Below, piece by piece: positions 6,924 through 13,405 of a DNA stretch of 24,423 nt. The notes under the pieces were generated by a model that was not told the DNA's origin, did no database searches, and was given only the letters and a program-made list of their open reading frames with translations. Origin of the DNA: a virus; the IMG/VR virus record IMGVR_UViG_3300013285_000077, positions 1 through 24,423 of that record; one strand, written 5' to 3'. Each line of letters opens with the position of its first letter. Position 1 is the first letter of the stretch. A program made the translations under genes and the position numbers.

Positions 6924-9110
6924 TTACGCACCAACTTCAGAGAAGCTGATTGATGAACGAGCAGCAACAAAGTTAAGAGTAATAAAGTTAATAGAACGAT
7001 TTGGTTTAACGAAGATGTCTGCAACAAACTTATTGGCATCAATTACTTCACCAGTGTTGTTTGTACCATCACATACCACTTTGAAGTCAGTAATACCACG
7101 ACGACCTTGAACACCACGTAAGAATGGTTCTACTAAGTTACGGAACTGTGCCTGAGTAAAGCTGTCGTTAAATTCGAACAACTGGAATTTAGAAGCAGTT
7201 GCAATTGCTTTTTCCAACACGATGAATAGACGACGTACGTTAATACGATCAAACGCACTTGGTTTAGCCAATAGAGTTTTATCGCCATATAAACAAGTAC
7301 CTTCACCTGGGAAAGTAACAACTGGATTAATACCAGCAGAATACATAACATCGCGATCAGCTTTAGTTGGGTTGATAGCCAGTTTAACTACGTTCTTAAT
7401 TTGACCACGATTTAGACCACCTGGAGAGAACCAAGGATCATTAGTGTTATCAGTACGAGCACATAGACCAGCCACATCGCCATTCAATGGAATAAAGCGA
7501 TATACATCTGAGTAACGATCGTATTGATATTTGTAACCAGAATCCATAACAGCATAAGAAGTGCTAGAGATTAGATCACGGAATGCTTTAAGAGCAGTAG
7601 TAGCAGCAGAGCCAGTACCAGTAATTGGAGATCCAGTGCTTACGTTTTGTGGGGAAATAAACGCCACGCAGTCAAGACGAGTCTCGCAAACACTAGAAAC
7701 AACATACTGTGCGACAGTGGCAGAAGCTGCGCCAACTGGGCATAGGCTAATATCATACTGAGCATCATCAGCATAAAGTGCCCAAGCATTCATTAACTGA
7801 CCATCAGTAACTGCTAGATCATCAACACCACCAGAAAGTGATTTAGTAACAGCAGCTGTTAATGATTGGAAAGTAGTAGGAGTAGCATTAACTTGTGCTG
7901 CAGTTCCCCAGTTACTAGTACCAACAGTTGCAGTAGTATGATCCATCCACCAGATATACTTAGAATCACTATTAATTACATTTTTATAATAATTGTTAGT
8001 TCCATTCGGAGATTTGCCATCAGACGCTTTAGAAACATAAGCAAATTTCTCTAGAATAGTTCCTGGAACACCAGTCCATAAACCATCTTGATCAATAACA
8101 GCAATGTGTAGTTCGTCATTAGAACCACCAACACTTGCCGCATATGGTGAAGTGCTTGGAGCACTAGGGAATGCGCCAGCATAATCCCAGCCAGTAAATG
8201 TAGCTGAGTCCGCCATTGATACTTGTAAAGAATTTCCAAGAGCACCTGGATACTTAGCAGCCCACTCACCAACAACACCCTCACCATTTGCAAAAGCAGA
8301 TATGTAATCAGAACTGTTATTAATTTTTACACCAGATGATATAATTGTTGCAGTAGCTACAGCAGCACTTCCACCACCTCCAGTAAAACTAATTGTAGGA
8401 GCAGCAGTATAACCAGTACCAGCAGTATTAATTGTTACACCAGTAATACTAGATGCAGCAATAGTAATAGTACCAATTGAAGCACCAGTACCATTACCTG
8501 TAATGGTAGCAGTAGGGGCAGAAGTATAACCAGTACCACCTTGAGTAATTACGATCGCAGTGATTACGCCAGAAACCATAGTAACTGTACCAGTAGCAGT
8601 TATTCCACCAGCACCAGTAGGAGCAGTAAATAATATAGTGGCAGAAGTATAACCAGTACCACCAGCAGCAACTGTTACACCAGTAACAGCACCACCTGAG
8701 CGTGTAGCGGTACCAGTAGCTTGAATACCACCAGTTACGTTTGGAGCACTAATAACAACTGTAGGGCTAGAAGTATAACCAGAACCAGGAGTACCAACAG
8801 TAATAAGGTTTACAGAACCAGATTGTGACGCAACCGCATTTTTAGAGTTTGTGCAATCTGCACGAGTAACTAGACATGCATTAGTATATGACAGGAAGTT
8901 CGCTGCAGTAAAAAAGGCTTGAGCATTAGCGTTTTGAGGTTTACCAAAGATCTGAACTAATTCATTCTCTGAAGTAACCTGAACTGGGGACATTACTGGA
9001 CCCCACGCATACGCACCAACAGAGGCACCACGACTAGTGGATACTGCTGGAACGATCGCTGAAAAATCTTTTTCTACGACTGCAACGCCTGGAGATAATT
9101 GGAAAGGCAT
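6924..9110 (-). CDS. 18: Contractile tail sheath protein with an inserted GYT-repeat domain (T4 gp18 family)
   Basis: This 728-residue protein is the contractile sheath subunit. The N-terminus (MPFQLSPGVAVVEKDFS, then VPAVSTSRGASVGAYAWGPV) and the C-terminal domain (INVRRLFIVLEKAIATASK, FEFND, then FVADIFVKPNRSINFITLNF) are typical gp18. These terminal parts assemble the contractile core. Between the core parts, at about residues 97-262, lies a domain of four roughly 40-residue repeats with a G-(S/T)-G-Y-T signature. In gp18 proteins such insertions project from the outer surface, so this is probably an exposed decoration (inference). The gene is preceded by a 76-base gap holding a late-promoter-like octamer and a small hairpin, with an AAGGAG ribosome site. 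Confidence 0.96.
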   Translation of the reverse strand: MPFQLSPGVAVVEKDFSAIVPAVSTSRGASVGAYAWGPVMSPVQVTSENELVQIFGKPQNANAQAFFTAANFLSYTNACLVTRADCTNSKNAVASQSGSVNLITVGTPGSGYTSSPTVVISAPNVTGGIQATGTATRSGGAVTGVTVAAGGTGYTSATILFTAPTGAGGITATGTVTMVSGVITAIVITQGGTGYTSAPTATITGNGTGASIGTITIAASSITGVTINTAGTGYTAAPTISFTGGGGSAAVATATIISSGVKINNSSDYISAFANGEGVVGEWAAKYPGALGNSLQVSMADSATFTGWDYAGAFPSAPSTSPYAASVGGSNDELHIAVIDQDGLWTGVPGTILEKFAYVSKASDGKSPNGTNNYYKNVINSDSKYIWWMDHTTATVGTSNWGTAAQVNATPTTFQSLTAAVTKSLSGGVDDLAVTDGQLMNAWALYADDAQYDISLCPVGAASATVAQYVVSSVCETRLDCVAFISPQNVSTGSPITGTGSAATTALKAFRDLISSTSYAVMDSGYKYQYDRYSDVYRFIPLNGDVAGLCARTDNTNDPWFSPGGLNRGQIKNVVKLAINPTKADRDVMYSAGINPVVTFPGEGTCLYGDKTLLAKPSAFDRINVRRLFIVLEKAIATASKFQLFEFNDSFTQAQFRNLVEPFLRGVQGRRGITDFKVVCDGTNNTGEVIDANKFVADIFVKPNRSINFITLNFVAARSSISFSEVGA
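8325..8822 (-). repeat. Four tandem GYT repeats inserted in the tail sheath protein
   Basis: Signature tyrosines fall at residues 112, 154, 195 and 234 of gp18, a period of 39 to 42 residues. Each unit reads roughly G-(S/T)-G-Y-T-(S/A)-x-P-T-x-x-I/F, then a Gly/Ala/Thr run and an x-I-T-x-V/I strand. At the DNA level the units share the phrase AGTATAACCAGTACC (plus-strand reading). The same motif recurs in the neck protein at 11623-11865. Confidence 0.88.
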
Positions 9111-9141
9111 TGTAATTCTCCTTGTTAATAAGTTTTACTTT

Positions 9142-9160
9142 TAGACAGAAATCTTGTCTA
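9142..9160 (-). promoter_or_regulatory. Small hairpin in the gene 18 leader
   Basis: TAGACA and TGTCTA form a 6-base-pair stem around a 7-base loop between the upstream octamer and the gene 18 ribosome site. It may shield or stabilise the leader mRNA. It has no T-tract next to it and is not a terminator. Confidence 0.45.
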
Positions 9161-9165
9161 CCATT

Positions 9166-9173
9166 TATTTAGT
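9166..9173 (-). promoter_or_regulatory. Late-promoter-like octamer ACTAAATA upstream of gene 18
   Basis: The minus strand reads AAAAACTAAATAAATGG, 55 bases before the sheath ATG and just after the terminase stop. It keeps the TAAATA core of the T4 late octamer but not its first two bases. A promoter is expected here because sheath is needed in far more copies than terminase. Confidence 0.5.
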
Positions 9174-9187
9174 TTTTCTTGGTTTTC

Positions 9188-10765
9188 TCAAAAATTCAAT
9201 GGGGTTTTTTCATCGTTTCCATCATCATAGAACCCAAAGGGAGTGAGTTCATCTTCAATCGCTTGAATTTGTTTCTCGTACATAATAGTTCTTAGGTTTA
9301 TGTTATTTAGGTCTTTGAAATATGGCTGAGTAGTCAACCATCCAAAAAGAACTAAAGGCATAACCAAGTCATCATGATAACCCTCATCTGCTTCATAAGA
9401 TCCTTTTTTCTCAATAAAAGTAGAGATTTCAGAGATCGTATCTGCATCAGTGATCAATAATTTGTTTTCTTCGACTAAAGATTTGAAGTTATGACATCCA
9501 ATTCGTTTAATCTTTTTATCAGTATTAACTCCAAGTTGGGTTTTACCCCCACCGAAGCCAGCACCAACGTATTGCCCTTGGGTTTGACGATTGACGAACA
9601 AAATATTCTCGTATTCTAATTCATTATACAAGATATGGGCAACCTGTTCGCTAACATTAATCTCAATTAAGAGATATGCTTCATTATATTCCTTACCTAT
9701 TTTATAAAGTATATTGGGATATAACAAAGGACTAATATCATTTTTTCTATATTTTGCAACAATTCTATATGGTGCCTCAGTAATATCCATTACTTGGAAA
9801 GCCGAATAATCACCACCAACACCTTTTGCTACGTCAGCAACTAAACAATATGTATGACCTTTTTGTGGTCTTACATAAACATCTAATCCATCTTTTTCAT
9901 ATATTCTAGGATCAATTGACATCTTAGCAATAACATCAGCACTAATTAAAGTTAAACTAGAACCAAGGAATTTACAAGAAACCTCTTGATTATATTTAAG
10001 TTCACCAAGCATTGCTTTCTGTTCTGCTGCCCATTTATCATCACGTCCAGGAATTTCCCAATACGGAATAAACAAAGCAGTAAAACCATTACGACCATTC
10101 TCAGCATCATTCCAAAATTTCCAGAAGTGATTATAGCCAAGTGGAGTTGAAGATAAAAGAATCTTTGTTGTTTCACCAGCAGAAATAGTTGGGTAAACAG
10201 AAGTAAAGAATTCTTCCGCTACGTTATTTGGAATAATCGCAGCTTCGTCAACATAAAGTAAATTAACAGATTTACCACGAATACCAGAAGTAGAAGTAGC
10301 AGCTGTAAATACCTTTGAACCATTTTCTAATTCTACGTCACCTTTGTTCCAAGTAGTAACACCTTGTTGCATCCATAGAGGAAGCATCTCATACATAGTT
10401 TGATAACGATTTAAAACTTCTCTTGCAGCAGTTGCTTTATTGGCTAAGATAGCAACCTGTTTATTTGCTTGGAATAATGTATACCAAAGAATATATGCTG
10501 CAGAGGTAGTAGTTTTCCCCTGCTGGCGTCCTTCCATAAGGATAACACGTCTATTATTATGAATTACATTTAATTTATTGCGCTGACAGTCATACAGTTT
10601 AAACAGCTGGAGACCATGGTCTAGCGTAACAATATAACAATAGTTCTCAATAAAATAAAGATAATCTTGAGCACATCTCATGTACTCTTTAATATTATCC
10701 TGTGTAAAATCAACTACTACACCTGCTGCTTTTAAGTTCGAATTCGAATTATATATTTCTGCCAT
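9188..10765 (-). CDS. 17: Terminase large subunit, packaging ATPase and nuclease (T4 gp17 family)
   Basis: This 525-residue protein is the packaging motor that docks on the portal, pumps DNA and cuts the concatemer. The ATPase Walker A is GRQQGKTT at residues 79-86. Walker B is LLYVDE at 169-174 with the catalytic Glu174, and the coupling motif LLSSTP is at 203-208. The RNase H-like nuclease domain supplies Asp311 (in CLVADVAKG), probably Glu368 (LLIEIN) and Asp465/466 (GYHDDLV). It is shorter than T4 gp17 (610 residues), mainly at the N-terminus. Its ATG directly abuts the gene 15 stop (TAAATG) with an AAGGAT ribosome site. The small subunit gene 16, which lies just upstream in T4, is absent here. 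Confidence 0.97.
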   Translation of the reverse strand: MAEIYNSNSNLKAAGVVVDFTQDNIKEYMRCAQDYLYFIENYCYIVTLDHGLQLFKLYDCQRNKLNVIHNNRRVILMEGRQQGKTTTSAAYILWYTLFQANKQVAILANKATAAREVLNRYQTMYEMLPLWMQQGVTTWNKGDVELENGSKVFTAATSTSGIRGKSVNLLYVDEAAIIPNNVAEEFFTSVYPTISAGETTKILLSSTPLGYNHFWKFWNDAENGRNGFTALFIPYWEIPGRDDKWAAEQKAMLGELKYNQEVSCKFLGSSLTLISADVIAKMSIDPRIYEKDGLDVYVRPQKGHTYCLVADVAKGVGGDYSAFQVMDITEAPYRIVAKYRKNDISPLLYPNILYKIGKEYNEAYLLIEINVSEQVAHILYNELEYENILFVNRQTQGQYVGAGFGGGKTQLGVNTDKKIKRIGCHNFKSLVEENKLLITDADTISEISTFIEKKGSYEADEGYHDDLVMPLVLFGWLTTQPYFKDLNNINLRTIMYEKQIQAIEDELTPFGFYDDGNDEKTPLNF

Positions 10766-11515
10766 TTACAATCCTTGGCCAGTCCACTGCTCCGAAGTAA
10801 CTGTTGCGGTAGTGACGTCACCTGCAGCAGTATATACCCGATTGGTACCACCAGCTTCAGTTTCTCCAATATTAGAATTAACTTCAGTAATAATACCTTG
10901 TCCAGAAACTGGACCATATAAATTAAGTTTCATTTCAAAATTTAATGTATGGGTAACATATCGTCTATCAGTAAAGTTACCATCATATTCATCTACAACA
11001 GAAACACTATTAAGAATAACAGGAACATCCATAATAATTCCCATTTCAGGAACCATATTAATTTGAAGTGTATATTCAGGACTAAACGTAGGAAGAATCT
11101 GTTCAATAATTTGAAGCCCATCCTCTTGCGTCTTCGTTATAACATAAAGTGATAAATCTAAGTTATATGGAACTGGTGTATAAACTACTGGTTTAGTAGA
11201 GTTTGATACATCAGTTTTAATTTGTTGCATTCTGTTAAGTTTACGAGATGAATCATAAACATAACCAATTATTTCAAATGACATTCTTGGTAGAGAAATC
11301 ATTGTAGTATTGTTTTCAATATCTACTTGTTGTTCGACACGAACTAACCACTTTTCTTTTGGAGCATAAGAAACAGGAACTTGTAAACGCTGAAGTGTAG
11401 TTCCAGTTACAGAGTCACCTTGTTTACGATCGATATAGATGTCACTGAACAAACGACCGAATGCTACGATCGTCTTTCTTATAGAACCATGGTAGTATAC
11501 ATTTCCATTAAGCAT
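10766..11515 (-). CDS. 15: Tail terminator / sheath-completion protein (T4 gp15 family)
   Basis: This 249-residue protein should form the hexameric ring that caps tail tube and sheath and joins the tail to the neck. Features matching gp15 include GSIRKTIVAFGRLFSDIYIDR at residues 10-30 and a central PRMSFEIIGYVYDSSRKLN. A later block has VPYNLDLSLYVITKTQEDGLQIIEQILP, followed by TLQINMVPEMGI. Length is close to T4 gp15 (272 residues). It lies between neck gene 14 and terminase 17. Its ATG overlaps the gene 14 stop by one base (TAATG), so its translation is probably coupled; the ribosome site GGGAAAA is weak. Confidence 0.94.
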   Translation of the reverse strand: MLNGNVYYHGSIRKTIVAFGRLFSDIYIDRKQGDSVTGTTLQRLQVPVSYAPKEKWLVRVEQQVDIENNTTMISLPRMSFEIIGYVYDSSRKLNRMQQIKTDVSNSTKPVVYTPVPYNLDLSLYVITKTQEDGLQIIEQILPTFSPEYTLQINMVPEMGIIMDVPVILNSVSVVDEYDGNFTDRRYVTHTLNFEMKLNLYGPVSGQGIITEVNSNIGETEAGGTNRVYTAAGDVTTATVTSEQWTGQGL

Positions 11516-12435
11516 TATACAATTTTCCCGAATGGATTAGACTCATCAAAGTTTAATACACCACTTGATGCAGATTTAAAAGTATTATTTTCACCAAAGC
11601 CATCTGCTTGGTCAATATCAATATCAATAGTACAAGTAGCAGCAGCACCTGTGCCACCTCCTCCAATAAAACTTATTACTGGAGGAGTTTGATACCCAGT
11701 GCCAGGATTTGTAATAGTTACTCCTGTAATCTTATTAAGTGATGCCCCAGAGGTTCCTCTAACTGCTGTTGCTGTTGCATTTCTACCAGTACTAGTAGTA
11801 AACACAACAGTTGGAATAGAAGTATATCCTGAACCACTATTTGTCATAGTAATAGTTTTTACCTGTCCAGTTAGGTTTCTTGTAGTATTTGTATTGAACG
11901 TCTTAAGAGATTCAAACGCATCAATCTCAGGGATCCCAGTATCAATTGCTTCAGAAGAATATTGGAATAAATCAATTTGAAGTTTATATGTATACAACTT
12001 ACCAAGTTGATAAAATGGGTTTTGATGTTCAACAAACTTAATTTCAAACAAGTCACCAGAGACAGGGTAATAAATTAAATCACCCTCGCATGGTCTATTT
12101 GGTATTTGTGTAACTCCGTATCTTCCAACAAATTGGTTCCAACGTCTACGTGCAACTACTAAGGTTGCAGACTGTTCAATAACTAAACCAAACTTTTGAA
12201 TAAAAGTACCACTACCACCAAAGTCATTAATATTTTCGAAATACATTTCAATTGGAAATGCAGTTTTAAATTGACTTAAACGATCTTCACCAAGCACATC
12301 ATCTTTAGAAACCAATGTTCTTGGAATGTAAAATGTCTCATGACCATAAATCTTTAACGATTCTATGATCAAGTCCTCAATTAGGAACTGCTCATTTTTA
12401 GTTCCCTGAGTAAAATATACATTTACGGTACTCAT
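11515..12435 (-). CDS. 14: Neck protein with inserted GYT repeats (T4 gp14 family)
   Basis: This 306-residue head-completion protein joins with gp13 in the neck that connects the filled head to the tail. Gp14-like segments are NEQFLIEDLIIESLKIYGHE at 14-33, FYIPRTLVSKDDVLGED at 35-51, then RPCEGDLIYYPVSGDLFEIKFVEHQNPFYQLGK near 114-146. Its C-terminus FDESNPFGKIV is family-like. It exceeds T4 gp14 (256 residues) by about 50, which is explained by a two-unit GYT-repeat insertion at about residues 191-271. It starts 1 base after the gene 13 stop with an AGGAT ribosome site and overlaps gene 15. Confidence 0.93.
   Translation of the reverse strand: MSTVNVYFTQGTKNEQFLIEDLIIESLKIYGHETFYIPRTLVSKDDVLGEDRLSQFKTAFPIEMYFENINDFGGSGTFIQKFGLVIEQSATLVVARRRWNQFVGRYGVTQIPNRPCEGDLIYYPVSGDLFEIKFVEHQNPFYQLGKLYTYKLQIDLFQYSSEAIDTGIPEIDAFESLKTFNTNTTRNLTGQVKTITMTNSGSGYTSIPTVVFTTSTGRNATATAVRGTSGASLNKITGVTITNPGTGYQTPPVISFIGGGGTGAAATCTIDIDIDQADGFGENNTFKSASSGVLNFDESNPFGKIV
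11623..11865 (-). repeat. Two GYT repeats inserted in the neck protein, related to those in the sheath
   Basis: Signature tyrosines at residues 204 and 248 of gp14 (period 44) sit in SGSGYTSIPTVVF and PGTGYQTPPVISF. A GGGG(T/S)(G/A)AA run follows the second unit, as it follows the last unit in gp18. The match with the sheath insertion is clear by eye. Confidence 0.85.
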
Positions 12436-12436
12436 A

Positions 12437-13402
12437 TTATCCTAAGAAGAATTCTAGGGGAGCAGATTTATTTTGTAGTTCGTCTTCTAATGTTTGAATT
12501 TCAACCATGGCTTCATCATAAGTATCTTTACCATTAAGAGTAACGCCACCTGGAAGTTGTAGACCACCAAACTTTTTCATATTAGTACCCCACTGACGTT
12601 TAAATTGCGCAGTAGTATAACGCTTAATCCAGTTTTCATTCCACACTTTACTAAATGTAGCTGGATCTAAGGCACGATATGCTTGAACAATAATATAATC
12701 ACCAAACGAAATATCAGTTGCCCAATTAATATCTAGGTAAAGTCTATTTTGTAAACGATTAAAACGATACAGTGTATGACCATTTAATTCTAAATCTAAT
12801 AGAGCCAAATGAGACATTACAGTTTTGTAATAAATGATTGATGTAGAAGTTAAATCATACAAATCATTTAAGCGCAATTGATACTGTAAATCAAAAATAT
12901 TCTTTGACGAACTTGATTGTCCGATAGATAAAACTTTCTGAACACCATATACTGAATCATCGATATCAATATAACGCTTATCATACTCGCCAAAAACACA
13001 AGGAGTTCCTGATCCAAGAGTAGCAGTAATTGTACCATTACCGATAGTCTCACCAGCAATAAAAGTACCAACTACGTTTTTAACAATTAAAGTATTACCA
13101 GTAGATACAGCAGAATTTTCTCTGGTAACTGTTGCAGTTGCTCCAGAAGAAACTCCAGTAATTTTATTTTCTAAACCAAACGATGCTGCATTATTTGTGG
13201 TAAGAGTAATTCTTGATGCTTTAATTTGACACTTTAGATATACTTGTTCGATACCTTCATAGTGATATAGACGCCAGTAATCTAGCGATTGATCAATACG
13301 ATCTTCTAATTGGTCATCATCTACGTTAATCTCGATAACAGGTGCACCAAGATCACGTAGGCAATATTGTTTTAAATCTTCTCTAGAAGCTGGGATTGCC
13401 AT
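12437..13402 (-). CDS. 13: Neck protein with an inserted beta domain (T4 gp13 family)
   Basis: This 321-residue head-completion protein partners gp14. Gp13-like features are MAIPASREDLKQYCLRDLGAPVIEINVDDDQLEDRIDQSLDYW-type N-terminal residues 1-43 and a central RYIDIDDSVYGVQKVL near 143-158. A later block contains LDLELNGHTLYRFNRLQNRLYLD. The C-terminus ends in an acidic segment and PLEFFLG. T4 gp13 is 309 residues. Residues 72-136 look like an insertion: a Ser/Thr/Gly-rich stretch containing ITGVSSGATATVT and VVGTFIAGETIGNG. Gene 13 lies 3 bases after the 830-aa fibre gene and 1 base before gene 14. Confidence 0.92.
   Translation of the reverse strand: MAIPASREDLKQYCLRDLGAPVIEINVDDDQLEDRIDQSLDYWRLYHYEGIEQVYLKCQIKASRITLTTNNAASFGLENKITGVSSGATATVTRENSAVSTGNTLIVKNVVGTFIAGETIGNGTITATLGSGTPCVFGEYDKRYIDIDDSVYGVQKVLSIGQSSSSKNIFDLQYQLRLNDLYDLTSTSIIYYKTVMSHLALLDLELNGHTLYRFNRLQNRLYLDINWATDISFGDYIIVQAYRALDPATFSKVWNENWIKRYTTAQFKRQWGTNMKKFGGLQLPGGVTLNGKDTYDEAMVEIQTLEDELQNKSAPLEFFLG
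12995..13189 (-). repeat. Inserted small beta domain in the gp13 neck protein
   Basis: Residues 72-136 of gp13 contain a GATATV turn, an NTLIVKNVVGTF strand pair and an AGETI turn. The composition differs from the charged flanks and resembles a surface-exposed virion beta module. The boundaries are estimates. Confidence 0.55.
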
Positions 13403-13405
13403 ATA

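Noticed and set aside
7133-8293. Leu-rich minus-strand frames within gene 18
   Set aside because: They lie fully inside the recognised sheath frame, and their hydrophobic composition is typical of out-of-frame reading.
10680-11066. 128-codon plus-strand frame opposite genes 15 and 17
   Set aside because: It spans the junction of two well-recognised minus-strand genes and has no recognisable motif.
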